Positions 50,022-59,544 of a stretch of 64,000 nucleotides of DNA are shown here, one piece after another. Numbering within the stretch: position 1 is the first letter of the stretch; every line of letters starts with the position of its first letter. The stretch comes from Ectopseudomonas chengduensis (GTDB taxonomy: Bacteria; Pseudomonadota; Gammaproteobacteria; Pseudomonadales; Pseudomonadaceae): the NCBI RefSeq assembly GCF_900102635.1, contig NZ_FMZQ01000001.1:949046-1013045 (forward strand), read 5' to 3'. The notes beneath the pieces are model-generated. The model was not told where the DNA came from and did no database searches. It worked only from the letters and a program-made list of their open reading frames with translations. Both the position numbers and the translations under genes were made by a program.

Positions 50022-52508
50022 ATGCACGACCTGCTAGCCGATTACCCGCCGCCTAACGGTGCCTACCACGAACTGCTCGACGCCAAGGGCAACGTGCGCT
50101 CGCATTGGCGCCGCCTTTATGAACAACTGGCACGCAGCCGCCCGGAGCACCTGGCGCAGCGCGAGGCCATGCTGGCGCGGCAGATCCAGGAAAACGGCGT
50201 TACCTACAACGTCTACGCCGACCCCGACGGCGCCGACCGACCGTGGGAACTGGACCTGCTGCCCAACCTGATACCGGCTGACGAGTGGCAGCAGATCGCT
50301 GCCGGCGTGGCGCAGCGTGCGACCCTGCTCAACCGCGTGCTGGCCGATCTCTACGGCCCGCAGAAGCTGATCGCCGAAGGCCTGCTGCCGACCGAGCTGG
50401 TGTTCGGCCACAACAACTTCCTCTGGCCCTGCCAGGGCATGCAGGCGCCTGGAGGTACCTGGCTGCACCTGTATGCGGTGGATCTGGCGCGGGCGCCGGA
50501 CGGGCGCTGGTGGGTCACCGCCGATCGTACCCAGGCGCCCTCCGGTGCCGGTTATGCGCTGGAGAACCGGCAGATCGTCTCCCGCGCCTTCCCCGAGCTG
50601 TACCGCGACCTGCGCGTGCAGTATCTGGCCAGCTTCTTCCGCACCCTGCAGGACACCCTGGCACGCCAGGCGCCGAGCGGTGGCGAGACGCCGCTGGTGG
50701 TGCTGTTGACGCCGGGGCGCTTCAACGAAAGCTATTTCGAGCACCTGTACCTGGCGCGTCAGCTCGGCTACCCGCTGGTCGAAGGCAGCGACCTCACCGT
50801 GCGCGATGCCACCCTCTACCTCAAGACCCTGGCCGGCCTGCGTCGTGTGCACGCGGTGCTGCGCCGCCTCGACGATGACTACTGCGACCCGCTGGAGCTG
50901 CGCACCGATTCCGCCCTCGGCGTGCCCGGCCTGCTCGAAGCCGTGCGCCGTGGTCGCGTGCTGGTGGCCAATGCTCTGGGCAGCGGCGTGCTGGAGTCGC
51001 CCGGCCTGCCCGGTTTCTTGCCGGCGATCAGCGAGCACCTGTTGGGTGAGGAGCTGCTGCTGCCGTCCATCGCCAGTTGGTGGTGCGGTGAGCCGCCGGT
51101 GCTGGACGAGGCGCTGGAGAAACTCGACCAGTTGCTGGTGCGTCCGGCGTTCCCCTCGCAGAGCTTCACGCCGGTGTTCGGTCGTGACCTGGACGAGGCG
51201 CAGCGCGCCAAGCTGGCCGAACGGCTGCAGGCACGCCCCTACGCCTATGTCGCGCAAGCGCGGGCCAAGCTGTCGCAGGCACCGGTGTGGGATGGCAGCG
51301 GCTTGCAGCCGCGGGCCATCGGCATGCGCGTGTTTGCCGTGGCCAGTGCCGATGGCTACCGGGTGATGCCCGGAGGCCTGACTCGCGCGGCCGCCGAGGC
51401 CGATGCGGAGGTGGTGTCGATGCAGCGCGGCGGGGCGAGCAAGGACACCTGGGTGCTCGGCACGCGGCAGAGCGGCGGCGAGCCCTGGCAGACGCAACGC
51501 ACCCTGGGTACTGCCGACCTGGTGCGCAGCGACCCCTTCCTGCCTTCACGCGTGGTGGAGAACCTGTACTGGTTCGGTCGTTACGCCGAGCGCTGCGAGG
51601 GCAATGCGCGCCTGCTGCGCATCATGCTGGCGCGCTACGTCGATGATGATGACGACCCGCAGGCGCTGCAGAGCGCGTTGGCATTGGCGCAGGATTTGGG
51701 ACTGCTGGCAGATCCCGAGGAAGGTGAACTGGCCGAGCGTCTGCTGCAGGCGCTGCTGGGCAGCGACTGGCCGGCCAGCCTGCGCTCCAATCTGCAGCGC
51801 TTGCAGTGGGCCGCTGGCAGTGTGCGCGGCAAGCTGTCCCAGGCCAACTGGCAGGCGCTGGTGGAATTGCAGCGCGAGGCGCAGTTGCTTGAAGGCCAAC
51901 CGGCCGACTTCGGTGAACTGCTGGATTTTCTCAACCGCCTGCTGATGTCGCTGGCGGCGCTGTCGGGCTTCGCCCTCGACGACATGACCCGCGACGACGG
52001 CTGGCGCTTTCTGATGCTCGGCCGCTATATCGAGCGTTTGCAGTTTCTCTGCGACAGCTTCGCCGGCTTCCTGCGCAGCGGTTCGGCCACCGACCAGTCG
52101 GCGCTGGAATGGCTGCTGGAACTGGGCAACAGCAGCATCACCTATCGCACCCGTTACCTGGCCTCGGCGCAGTTGATTCCGGTGCTCGACCTGTTGCTGC
52201 TCGATGAGCAGAACCCGCATGCCGTGATCTTCCAGATGCGTACACTGCTGCGCTCGCTGGAAGGGCTCAACGAACGTTTCGAGCTGCCAGCCGAGCGCTA
52301 CCTGGTCTATCTGGAACAGCAGCTCACCGCCTTCAGCCTGGCCAGCCTGGAAAACCCGTTGTTCGGCCCCGGTAGTACCCGCGCGGTGCTCGAAGGTCTG
52401 GCCGATTTGCTGGTGGCCATCAGCGAGGCCGCTGGCGCGGTCTCCGATCATCTCGGGCTGCGCTTCTTCGCCCATGTCGATGTCAGCCAGCGGACGCAAT
52501 CCTCATGA
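50022..52508 (+). CDS. Circularly permuted ATP-grasp / alpha-E fusion protein
   Basis: 828 residues. N-terminal circularly permuted type 2 ATP-grasp ligase (about 1-480, DUF404/DUF407 region, with ALGSGVLESPGLPGFLPAIS and YVAQAR), then an all-helical alpha-E (DUF403) domain (about 510-825, starting SRVVENLYWFGRYAERCEG). In many bacteria these are two genes; here they are one. It precedes and overlaps (4 bases) the second transglutaminase gene. The biochemical product is unknown; peptide-bond formation is expected from the ATP-grasp family. Confidence 0.92.
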   Translation: MHDLLADYPPPNGAYHELLDAKGNVRSHWRRLYEQLARSRPEHLAQREAMLARQIQENGVTYNVYADPDGADRPWELDLLPNLIPADEWQQIAAGVAQRATLLNRVLADLYGPQKLIAEGLLPTELVFGHNNFLWPCQGMQAPGGTWLHLYAVDLARAPDGRWWVTADRTQAPSGAGYALENRQIVSRAFPELYRDLRVQYLASFFRTLQDTLARQAPSGGETPLVVLLTPGRFNESYFEHLYLARQLGYPLVEGSDLTVRDATLYLKTLAGLRRVHAVLRRLDDDYCDPLELRTDSALGVPGLLEAVRRGRVLVANALGSGVLESPGLPGFLPAISEHLLGEELLLPSIASWWCGEPPVLDEALEKLDQLLVRPAFPSQSFTPVFGRDLDEAQRAKLAERLQARPYAYVAQARAKLSQAPVWDGSGLQPRAIGMRVFAVASADGYRVMPGGLTRAAAEADAEVVSMQRGGASKDTWVLGTRQSGGEPWQTQRTLGTADLVRSDPFLPSRVVENLYWFGRYAERCEGNARLLRIMLARYVDDDDDPQALQSALALAQDLGLLADPEEGELAERLLQALLGSDWPASLRSNLQRLQWAAGSVRGKLSQANWQALVELQREAQLLEGQPADFGELLDFLNRLLMSLAALSGFALDDMTRDDGWRFLMLGRYIERLQFLCDSFAGFLRSGSATDQSALEWLLELGNSSITYRTRYLASAQLIPVLDLLLLDEQNPHAVIFQMRTLLRSLEGLNERFELPAERYLVYLEQQLTAFSLASLENPLFGPGSTRAVLEGLADLLVAISEAAGAVSDHLGLRFFAHVDVSQRTQSS

Positions 52509-53398
52509 GCAGCGCGCTGTATCAGGTGCTTCACGACACCCATTACCGTTACTCGGCGCCGGTTTCCCTGGCCCAGCAGCTGGCGCACCTGTGGCCGCGT
52601 GACTGTCCCTGGCAGCGCTGCCACGAGCAGGAGCTGCGCATCGACCCACAGCCCTGCCAGCGCCGCGACGGCTTGGACGTGTTCGGCAACCCGCTGACTC
52701 GCCTGGTGTTCGAGCGCCCGCACGAGCAGCTAAGCGTCAGCGCACGGTTGCGCGTCGAGGTGCTCACGCGTGCGCCGCTGGAGCTGGACGACTCGCCGAA
52801 CTGGGAGGCCGCGTGCGCCGCGCTCAGCTACAGCGGTAAACGGATGGAGCCTGCGTTGCTGGAGGCGGCACGCTACCGTTTCGAGTCGCCCTATGTGCGC
52901 CTCAAGCAGGTGTTCGCCGACTACGCCGACGATTGCTTCACGCCGGGGCGCCCGCTGCTGCAGGCGTGCCAGGCGCTGATGCAGAAGATTTTCGACGAAT
53001 TCAGTTTCGATGCCGAAGCCACTCAGGTGGCGACGCCGCTGCTGCAGGTACTGGAGGAAAAGCGTGGGGTCTGCCAGGACTTCGCCCACCTGATGCTCGC
53101 CTGCCTGCGCTCGCGTGGCCTGGCGGCGCGTTACGTCAGCGGCTACCTGCTGACCCAGCCACCGCCCGGCCAGCCGCGCCTGATCGGTGCGGATGCCTCG
53201 CACGCCTGGGTGTCGCTGTATTGCCCGCGGCAGGGCTGGGTGGATTTCGATCCGACCAACAACGTGCGTCCGGCACTGGAGCACATCACCCTGGCCTGGG
53301 GCCGGGACTTCTCCGACGTGTCGCCGTTGCGTGGGGTGATTCTGGGGGGCGGCAGCCACGACCCGGAAGTGCAGGTGACGGTGCTGCCGCTGGGATGA
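52505..53398 (+). CDS. Transglutaminase family protein (N-terminal beta-domain type)
   Basis: 297 residues: N-terminal beta domain (YQVLHDTHYRYSAPVSLAQQ), a helical insertion, and the transglutaminase-like fold with C190 (KRGVCQDFAHLML), H233 (ADASHAWVSLYC) and D249 (GWVDFDPTNN). Likely an isopeptidase/peptidase acting on whatever the ATP-grasp partner builds, by analogy with similar clusters. Starts within the last codon of the ATP-grasp gene (ATGA). A GGGAG ... CTCCC hairpin follows at 53405-53433. Confidence 0.91.
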   Translation: MSSALYQVLHDTHYRYSAPVSLAQQLAHLWPRDCPWQRCHEQELRIDPQPCQRRDGLDVFGNPLTRLVFERPHEQLSVSARLRVEVLTRAPLELDDSPNWEAACAALSYSGKRMEPALLEAARYRFESPYVRLKQVFADYADDCFTPGRPLLQACQALMQKIFDEFSFDAEATQVATPLLQVLEEKRGVCQDFAHLMLACLRSRGLAARYVSGYLLTQPPPGQPRLIGADASHAWVSLYCPRQGWVDFDPTNNVRPALEHITLAWGRDFSDVSPLRGVILGGGSHDPEVQVTVLPLG

Positions 53399-53447
53399 GG
53401 TTCGTGGGAGGGCGCGACAGGCGCATCTCCCATGGTTTGTGGCGGCC

Positions 53448-53897
53448 TCAGTCGACCAGGGCCAGACTGCCTTTCATCAGCGAGTAGTGGCCAGGGAAGG
53501 AGCAGAAGAAGCTGTAGTCTTCGCCTGCCGCCAGCTTGCTGACATCGAAGGTCACCGAAGTGCTTTCGCCACCGCCAATCAGATCGGTATGGGCGATCAC
53601 ACGCTCGTCGCCGGCCTTGAGGTAGCTGGCGTCCGGGCCGGCAGAGATGCCGTCGGTAGCCACGCCGGGCATGTCGGCGGTCTTGCTCAGCACCCAGTTA
53701 TGGCCCATCGCGGTCTTGGGCAGCGAGCCGGTGTGCTTGAGGTTGACGGTGAAGGTCTTGCAGCTCTTGCTGACGGAGATGGCCTGGGTGTTGAAGGTCA
53801 TCTGATCGGTCGACTCGACATCCACCGCGCATTCGGCAGCCAGAAGCGGTGTGCTGGCGAGTCCAAGCAGCGCCAGCAGGGCAACGTTACGCAGCAT
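53448..53897 (-). CDS. azu: Azurin
   Basis: Blue type I copper protein, periplasmic electron carrier (nitrite reductase and other c-type partners). 149 residues: signal peptide of 20 (cut [11 protein letters not shown]) and a mature chain of 129. Counted in the mature chain, the copper ligands fall exactly as in P. aeruginosa azurin: G45, H46, C112, H117 and M121; the disulfide is C3-C26. The longer frame upstream was discarded because GGAGGA sits just before ATG 53897. Single gene. Confidence 0.97.
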   Translation of the reverse strand: MLRNVALLALLGLASTPLLAAECAVDVESTDQMTFNTQAISVSKSCKTFTVNLKHTGSLPKTAMGHNWVLSKTADMPGVATDGISAGPDASYLKAGDERVIAHTDLIGGGESTSVTFDVSKLAAGEDYSFFCSFPGHYSLMKGSLALVD

Positions 53898-54286
53898 CTT
53901 GATTCCTCCAGTTTCTGATAACCCGGTCAGGTCTGAAGAGACTCGCACAGCTGCCTGCGCTTATGGATGCGACCGAACGCCACGCCTGGTTATACAGAAA
54001 AGCTGTGGATAGTTCTGTGGGGAAGCTCTGCAATGCCCGCTCGAGGCCTGTTTCCGCGGGCTTTCTGGGTATCTGGTCAGCTTTTGCCCAGGCCACCTCC
54101 TTGCCACTGAAAAATGCTTTGAAATGAATTGCTTGAGCGAGAAGTCAAAGTTTCTGCACGTGCCTGGAAAGGCGCAGGCCGGTTATCCACGAAAGCCGTG
54201 GAGCAAGCTGTGGATAAGCTTGGGGGAACCCGGCCTCGACTGCGCCCGACAAGGGGCGCAGACGATTGATGAGAAAGTGAGCGTTC
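53898..54286. other. Gene-free stretch with DnaA-box-like 9-mers
   Basis: 389 bases with no convincing gene. It contains one perfect DnaA-type 9-mer (54209-54217, TGTGGATAA) and near matches at 54004-54012 and 54183-54191, plus several other GTGG/CCAC repeats. Lower GC than its surroundings. An ORF over part of it has no ribosome site or recognisable sequence. Confidence 0.5.
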
Positions 54287-55222
54287 TTAAGCGGACTGCG
54301 GTTTGCGCAGGGTCTGCCACAGACGTGTGGCCAGATTGACCAGCGGTACGCTGAGCAAGCCGGCGACGACACCCAGCAGGGCATTGAGCAGCGTCGGCAC
54401 CACCGCCGAGAGCAGGTGGCCGGCATCACGCGCGACCCATTCGGCGGCGAGATGTACGGCGCTTTCCACAGGCGGCAGGCCATGACTGAGGATGCCGCCG
54501 CCGACCATGAACATGGCCGCTGTGCCGATCACCGACAATGCCTTCATCAGCCAGGGGGCCAGGCGCAGGATGCCGCGGCCGCAGGCCTGGGCGAAGGCGC
54601 TGGTGCGCTGGCTGAGGTAGAGCCCAGCGTCGTCGAGCTTGACGATGCCAGCCACCAGGCCATAGACGCCGACGGTCATCACCAGGGCGATGCCGCTGAG
54701 CACCAGCACCTGATTGAGGAAACTGGCAGTGGCGACGGTGCCCAGGGTGATGGCGATGATCTCCGCGGAGAGAATGAAGTCGGTACGCACGGCGCCGCGA
54801 ATCTTGTCGCGCTCGAATGCCACCAGGTCGACGGCAGGGTCGGCGATGGCTTCCAGGTGTGCCTGTTGTTCGTCATCCTCATGCTTGTGCAGCAGTTTGT
54901 GCAGCAGCTTCTCGGCGCCTTCGTAGCAGAGGAACAGACCGCCGAGCATCAACAAGGGCACCACCAGCCAGGGCGCCACGGCGCTGATCAGCAGCGCAGC
55001 CGGCACCAGAATCGCCTTGTTCACCAGCGAGCCCTTGGCCACGGCCCAGACCACCGGCAGTTCGCGATCCGCCTTGACGCCGGTGACCTGCTGGGCATTG
55101 AGCGCGAGGTCGTCGCCCAGTACGCCGGCGGTCTTGCGCGCGGCGATCTTGGTCATGGTGGCGACGTCGTCGAGTACCGTGCTGATGTCGTCGATCAGGG
55201 CGAGCAGGCTGCTTCCGGCCAT
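54287..55222 (-). CDS. DUF808 (YedI-like) membrane protein
   Basis: 311 residues from ATG 55222 ([21 protein letters not shown]); an earlier start adds an unlikely Ser/Arg-rich leader. About five hydrophobic spans (for example [29 protein letters not shown] read in part, [25 protein letters not shown]) and conserved [17 protein letters not shown] near the N-terminus and KLLHKHED in the middle. Inner-membrane protein of unknown role. Single gene; its 3' end borders the DnaA-box-rich stretch. Confidence 0.87.
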   Translation of the reverse strand: MAGSSLLALIDDISTVLDDVATMTKIAARKTAGVLGDDLALNAQQVTGVKADRELPVVWAVAKGSLVNKAILVPAALLISAVAPWLVVPLLMLGGLFLCYEGAEKLLHKLLHKHEDDEQQAHLEAIADPAVDLVAFERDKIRGAVRTDFILSAEIIAITLGTVATASFLNQVLVLSGIALVMTVGVYGLVAGIVKLDDAGLYLSQRTSAFAQACGRGILRLAPWLMKALSVIGTAAMFMVGGGILSHGLPPVESAVHLAAEWVARDAGHLLSAVVPTLLNALLGVVAGLLSVPLVNLATRLWQTLRKPQSA

Positions 55223-55288
55223 GTTGCGGCTTCCGTGAGAGAGAGAAGCCGCAGAGCGTAGCATTGTGTTACATGTCTGCGTACAGGT

Positions 55289-55876
55289 TCAGACGGGCGC
55301 GCGATCCACCCACTTCGGCGCCGCGCTGGGGCGCCATTCGCTCAGGGCATCGAGCAGGTTCTGCGGGTTGCCTGCGATCTGCAGCATCTCGCGGTGCTGT
55401 GGGCGAACGAAGCGCTCGGCGACCAGATGATCGAGGAAGTCGCCGAGTTTGCTGTAAAAACCGTTCACCTCCAGCAGGCCCAGCGGTTTGGCGTGGTAAC
55501 CCAACTGGCCCCAGGTCCATACCTCGAACAGCTCTTCCAGGGTGCCGAGGCCGCCGGGCAGGGCGATGAAGGCATCTGACAGCTCGGCCATGCGCGCCTT
55601 GCGTGCATGCATGCCGTCCACCACTTCCAGGCAGGTCAGGTTGCGATGGCCGATCTCGGCGCGCTCCAGGCTTTGCGGGATGATACCGATCACCTCGCCA
55701 CCGGCGTTCAGCGCCGCATCGGCGACCACGCCCATCAGGCCGACGGCGCCACCGCCATAGATCAGGCGAATGCCGCGTTCGGCCAGGTGTTGGCCGAGCG
55801 CTTCGGCAGCCTCGCGGTAAACGGGACTGGCGCCAGGGCTGGCACCACAGAAGACACAGACACTACGCAGGGACAT
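55289..55876 (-). CDS. LOG family protein (cytokinin-riboside-monophosphate phosphoribohydrolase type, TIGR00730)
   Basis: 195 residues with a Rossmann-like fold beginning [26 protein letters not shown] (39-49), the MHARKARM substrate motif (89-96) and PGGLGTLEE (107-115), the hallmark of the family, which hydrolyses nucleoside 5'-monophosphates to base and ribose 5-phosphate. Length is typical. Single gene. Confidence 0.92.
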   Translation of the reverse strand: MSLRSVCVFCGASPGASPVYREAAEALGQHLAERGIRLIYGGGAVGLMGVVADAALNAGGEVIGIIPQSLERAEIGHRNLTCLEVVDGMHARKARMAELSDAFIALPGGLGTLEELFEVWTWGQLGYHAKPLGLLEVNGFYSKLGDFLDHLVAERFVRPQHREMLQIAGNPQNLLDALSEWRPSAAPKWVDRAPV

Positions 55877-55935
55877 GCAACGACTCCTTGGGTAAATGAG
55901 CCAAGGGTAACCAGCCGCTGCGCTCGCACCAAGTA

Positions 55936-56013
55936 TCAGTGCCGCGTATCAATGCCGCAGGTGGCGCAGGCGTAACTGGCGAGCAATTGCTTGAGCAGAT
56001 CATTGAGGTACAT
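55936..56013 (-). CDS. Possible 25-residue small protein with a CxxC
   Basis: The frame [25 protein letters not shown] has an AGGAAG ribosome site eight bases before the ATG, an amphipathic helix and one CATC motif. It lies in a 236-base gap between the LOG and LysE genes. No family recognised. The good ribosome site and the composition are the only support. Confidence 0.35.
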   Translation of the reverse strand: MYLNDLLKQLLASYACATCGIDTRH

Positions 56014-56112
56014 GGCGCGGCTTCCTGACGCAGGGACATGTGGTTCAGGCTAGTCCCGTTGCTGGCGCCGCGCCGTTAGATTGTTTCGATGATGGCGATA
56101 GTCGCGGTTCGC

Positions 56113-56727
56113 TCAGACCAGCTCCATCGCACTCATCCCGGCCAGACCCAGCAGCACCACGCCGCAGGCTGCGTAAGTCAGGCGGTGCCAGAGCAGCGAA
56201 GCGGCGCGGCGAAACCAGTCCACCAGACCGGCGCAGATGAAGCACCAGAGCAGTGAAGAAACCATGAAGCCGGCGAAGAATACCGCCAGGTGCGTCGGCG
56301 TTGGCTGGGCAACGCCGATGGCGGCCATCGCCCCGCCCATGGCGGCCCAGTAGACGATGTTCTGCGGGTTGGTCAGCGACAGCGTAGCGCCCGCAGCGAA
56401 TGCGCTACCGGCGGCGACCTGACCATCGTCGCTGGGTTGCGGCGGGCGATGGGCGTCGCGCAGTGATTGATAACCGAGCCAGGCCAGGTAGAGCGCGCTG
56501 GCCAGCGTCAGCGGATAGCGAATCTGCGCGCTGTCGAGCAGCAGCGCCAGGCCGGTCAGGCCCAGGGCGGCCCAGGTGGCATCGCCCACCAGCGAGCCGA
56601 TCTGTACCAACAATGCCGGTTTGTAGCCGTCACGCAGTCCGCGGCGCAGGGTTTCGCTGAACACGGCACCCGGCGCGGCGTTGAAGACGAAGCCGAGGAG
56701 CATGGCGGCGAGGAAGAAGCTGAACAT
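56113..56727 (-). CDS. LysE/RhtB family amino-acid exporter
   Basis: 204 residues with six hydrophobic spans and the LysE family features NAAPGAVFSETLRRGLRDGYKPALLVQIGSLVGD (read in parts) near the first two spans and LSLTNPQNIVYWAAMGG in the middle. Small amino-acid efflux across the inner membrane is expected; the substrate cannot be predicted. Single gene. Confidence 0.88.
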   Translation of the reverse strand: MFSFFLAAMLLGFVFNAAPGAVFSETLRRGLRDGYKPALLVQIGSLVGDATWAALGLTGLALLLDSAQIRYPLTLASALYLAWLGYQSLRDAHRPPQPSDDGQVAAGSAFAAGATLSLTNPQNIVYWAAMGGAMAAIGVAQPTPTHLAVFFAGFMVSSLLWCFICAGLVDWFRRAASLLWHRLTYAACGVVLLGLAGMSAMELV

Positions 56728-57250
56728 GGAGTGTCCTTACAAGTGGAGGCAGGGAAGCCTGATGTTCATAGCAGGCGGCGTGCCAGACACTGATAATAAA
56801 GTTTTCCACGGGGTCTGTGGGTATCTCTGTGGGTAAGCTGGTGGTGCTCCTCTGCTGACCTCGCCGTGCGTCGTTCAGGCCGTGCTGACGAATATTTGAG
56901 CAACGGAATTTTTCCTTTGTGCACAGGGGGTTGACAATTTAGAAGGGCTTTTTCGGGCGGTTGTAGGTTGTCCACGATGTCTGTGGATAGTTTTGTTGGT
57001 AAGCGCTGTAAGCATTGCTGAGGGCTTCATAAGACGGGCCTTTCAGCGCTTTGCTGGTTTTTTGATCAGCGCCTTTGAAGGCTTGATCGAAAGCAAAGGC
57101 GGGTCGAGTTGTCCAGCATTTTCGCCGGCCGCTCTGTGGGCAAAGCTGGTTATCCCCGGATTCTGTTGGCAGGTCTGTGGATAAGCTGGTGGCAAGGCCA
57201 TCAAGCGCCTGTCGGGCGGGCTCTAAAAGCAAGTGGCGAGTTGCTCGCCA
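56728..57250. other. Gene-free stretch with DnaA-box-like 9-mers
   Basis: 523 bases without a convincing gene (a 97-codon minus-strand frame across it is mostly made of the repeated motifs). It holds a perfect 9-mer TGTGGATAA at 57176-57184, near matches at 56982-56990 and 57150-57158, other GTGG/CCAC words and an AT-rich island around 56895-56960. Confidence 0.5.
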
Positions 57251-58165
57251 TCATTGTGGCTGCAGCGCGCCGAGCTGTGTCGAGCGGCCGAGCAGCTGCA
57301 AGGCGCGATCCGGGTAGTCGGTGATAAGACCGTTGGCGCCCATTTCCAGCAATCGCCGCATTTCCGGTTGTTCGTTGATCGTCCACAGCTGTACGTGCAA
57401 GCCACGCGTCTGTGCATTGCGTATGAGGCGCGGGGTGGCCAGGGTCAGGCCGCTGTGCTGGGGAGGAATCTGCAGCACTGGATAGGAGGGCGACAGCAGG
57501 TCGCTCAGTCCCAGCCAATTGAGCGCCAGCAGCAGGCGCACCGAAACCGGCCCCGCCGAGGTGGCGACCTCCGGGCAGAGCTCACGAAAGCGTTTGAGGC
57601 TGCGCTCATGAAAGCTGCCGACGATGACCCGATCGAGTTGGTCATAAGCCGCCAGCATTTCGCAGAGCACAGCTTCCATGCCGACGTCGGGCACCTTGAT
57701 TTCGAGCGCCTTGGGGATCAATGGGAAGTGCTCGAACACCTCTTCCAGCGCGGCGATGCGCGTACCCTGGCCACGGTAGGGATAGCTCTGGCCACCATCG
57801 GCCGTCCATTTGTAGCCGGCATCGAGCGCTTGCAGCTCCGCAAGGCTGAAATGCGCGACCGGGCCCTGGCCATTGGTGGTGCGCTCCAGGGTTTCATCAT
57901 GGATCACCACCAGCTTGGCGTCCTGACTCAGGTGCAGATCCATCTCCAGCATGTCGACGCCGAGGGCAGTGGCGCGTTCGAAGGCGAACAGAGTGTTCTC
58001 CGGCCACAGCCCCTTGCCACCGCGATGGGCGATCACCAGAGGGCGTTCGCCGAGGTCTTCGAGCACCGCAGGCATGCTCGCCTGACGGCTGGTCAGCGTC
58101 AGTACCAGCACGATGATGCCGATCAGCAGCAGTGGGACGAGCAGAAATCGGGTGAAGCGCAGCAT
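57251..58165 (-). CDS. Glycerophosphodiester phosphodiesterase
   Basis: 304 residues from ATG 58165 (MLRFTRFLLVPLLLIGIIVL, a membrane anchor or uncleaved signal); the upstream 45 codons have random-looking sequence. GDPD domain with HRGGKGLWPENT (catalytic His and Glu), EMDLHLSQDAKLVVIHDETL (metal ligands and second His) and LEIKVPD. Hydrolyses glycerophosphodiesters to glycerol 3-phosphate and alcohol, probably at the periplasmic face. Confidence 0.91.
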   Translation of the reverse strand: MLRFTRFLLVPLLLIGIIVLVLTLTSRQASMPAVLEDLGERPLVIAHRGGKGLWPENTLFAFERATALGVDMLEMDLHLSQDAKLVVIHDETLERTTNGQGPVAHFSLAELQALDAGYKWTADGGQSYPYRGQGTRIAALEEVFEHFPLIPKALEIKVPDVGMEAVLCEMLAAYDQLDRVIVGSFHERSLKRFRELCPEVATSAGPVSVRLLLALNWLGLSDLLSPSYPVLQIPPQHSGLTLATPRLIRNAQTRGLHVQLWTINEQPEMRRLLEMGANGLITDYPDRALQLLGRSTQLGALQPQ

Positions 58166-58236
58166 GGGCCGGGTCTCGAAAGCGGTTCGGGACTTTGTGC
58201 CCCAGCGCAGGGGCGTTGGCAAGTGCTGTGGTGGCG

Positions 58237-58312
58237 GTCGGTAAGGTGCGTCGCGCACTGCGGTGTCCACGACGAGTCGACATCGGTGCGCATGGCGCAC
58301 CCTACCGATTGC
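58237..58312. repeat. Pair of inverted REP-like units
   Basis: Two palindromic units facing each other, GGTAAGGTGCGTCGCGCAC (from 58240) and GGTGCGCATGGCGCACCC (from 58286), followed by TACCG. These are of the GTAGGGTGCGC type common in Pseudomonas, between the GDPD and HupE genes. Confidence 0.55.
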
Positions 58313-58318
58313 CGGCGC

Positions 58319-58891
58319 TTAGCTGGCCAGCAGCCAGACGCCGGTGGCGGCCGACGCAGCGCCAGCGATGCGTACCAGCGGTGCGGCTGCTTGCGGCAGA
58401 AAGCGCACCAGGGCGAAACCGATGGCGTGCAGCGCGGCGGTGGCGACGATAAAGCCGATGGCATAACCGAAAGGGCTGGCCAGGTCCGGCAGCTCCAGGC
58501 CGTGGGCGACGCCGTGGGTGAGGGCGAAGAGGGCGGTCAGGGCAACGGATACCACCATCGGCAGACGTGCAGCCACGGCTACCAGCAGACCGAAGGCCAG
58601 CACCGAGCCGGCGATGCCGGTTTCCATCAGCGGTATTTCCACCCCGGCGAAGCCGAGAAGGCCACCGACCAGCATGGCGCCAACGAAGGTCACCGGCAGT
58701 ACCCAGCGTGCTGCGCCGCTCTGCTGCGCGGCCCACAGGCCAACGGCGAACATCGCCAGCAGGTGATCCAGGCCGAACACCGGGTGGGCCAGGCCGGCCA
58801 TGATCCCGGAATCGCCATGCCCTGGGTGGGCGAAGGCCAGCGCCGGGGTGCAGAACAGAGCGATGGCGTAGAGGGTTTTGCGCAGATTCAT
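58319..58891 (-). CDS. HupE/UreJ family nickel permease-like protein
   Basis: 190 residues: cleavable signal peptide (MNLRKTLYAIALFCTPALAFA), then HPGHGDSGIMAGLAHPVFGLDHLLAM, the conserved His-rich motif of HupE/UreJ (likely metal-binding), and five further spans. Placed directly after ureG (22 bases), so probably supplies nickel to urease. Inner membrane. Confidence 0.92.
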   Translation of the reverse strand: MNLRKTLYAIALFCTPALAFAHPGHGDSGIMAGLAHPVFGLDHLLAMFAVGLWAAQQSGAARWVLPVTFVGAMLVGGLLGFAGVEIPLMETGIAGSVLAFGLLVAVAARLPMVVSVALTALFALTHGVAHGLELPDLASPFGYAIGFIVATAALHAIGFALVRFLPQAAAPLVRIAGAASAATGVWLLAS

Positions 58892-58913
58892 GAGTATCTC
58901 CTTGAATGGGGAA

Positions 58914-59528
58914 TCAGGCCGCCGTGAGCATGCCCTGGCGTTCGATGAAGGCGATGATCTCGTCGAGACCCTGGCCGACTTTCTGGTTGCTGAAGACGAA
59001 GGGCTTGTCGCCGCGCATCTTCAGCGTGTCGCGCTCCATCACCTCCAGCGAGGCACCGACCATGGGGGCAAGGTCGACCTTGTTGATCACCAGCAGGTCG
59101 GATTTGCAGATGCCCGGTCCGCCCTTGCGTGGCAGCTTGTCGCCGGCGGATACGTCGATCACGTAGAGGGTCAGGTCGGACAGTTCGGGGCTGAAGGTGG
59201 CCGACAGGTTGTCACCGCCGGACTCGACGATGATCAGATCCAGGCCGGGGAAGCGGCGGTTGAGCTGCTCCACGGCCTCCAGGTTGATCGAGGCGTCTTC
59301 GCGGATGGCGGTGTGCGGGCAGCCGCCGGTTTCCACGCCGATGATGCGCTCTGGCTCCAGGGCCTCGTTGCGCACCAAGAACTGGGCGTCTTCCTGGGTG
59401 TAGATATCGTTGGTGACCACGGCGATGTTGTAGCGCTCGCGCAGGGCGCGGCACAGGGCCAGGGTGAGGGCGGTCTTGCCGGAACCGACCGGGCCGCCGA
59501 TACCGACACGCAGAGGTTGGCTGTTCAT
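58914..59528 (-). CDS. ureG: Urease accessory GTPase UreG
   Basis: 204 residues from ATG 59528; delivers nickel to apo-urease with UreDFH in a GTP-dependent way. P-loop GPVGSGKT at 12-19, [30 protein letters not shown] (metal-binding Cys-Pro-His) and NKVDLAP (G4). Ordered ureE-ureF-ureG on the minus strand, then hupE. UreABC and UreD lie elsewhere, as in P. aeruginosa. Confidence 0.96.
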   Translation of the reverse strand: MNSQPLRVGIGGPVGSGKTALTLALCRALRERYNIAVVTNDIYTQEDAQFLVRNEALEPERIIGVETGGCPHTAIREDASINLEAVEQLNRRFPGLDLIIVESGGDNLSATFSPELSDLTLYVIDVSAGDKLPRKGGPGICKSDLLVINKVDLAPMVGASLEVMERDTLKMRGDKPFVFSNQKVGQGLDEIIAFIERQGMLTAA

Positions 59529-59544
59529 GTGCTGATGTTCCTCG

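Noticed and set aside
53990..54230. Secondary replication origin
   Set aside because: Few perfect DnaA boxes, no AT-rich unwinding element of useful length and no replication gene nearby.
56939..57232. 97-codon minus-strand frame between the GDPD and LysE genes
   Set aside because: Its sequence is largely made from repeated TGTGGATA-like words and it lacks a ribosome site.
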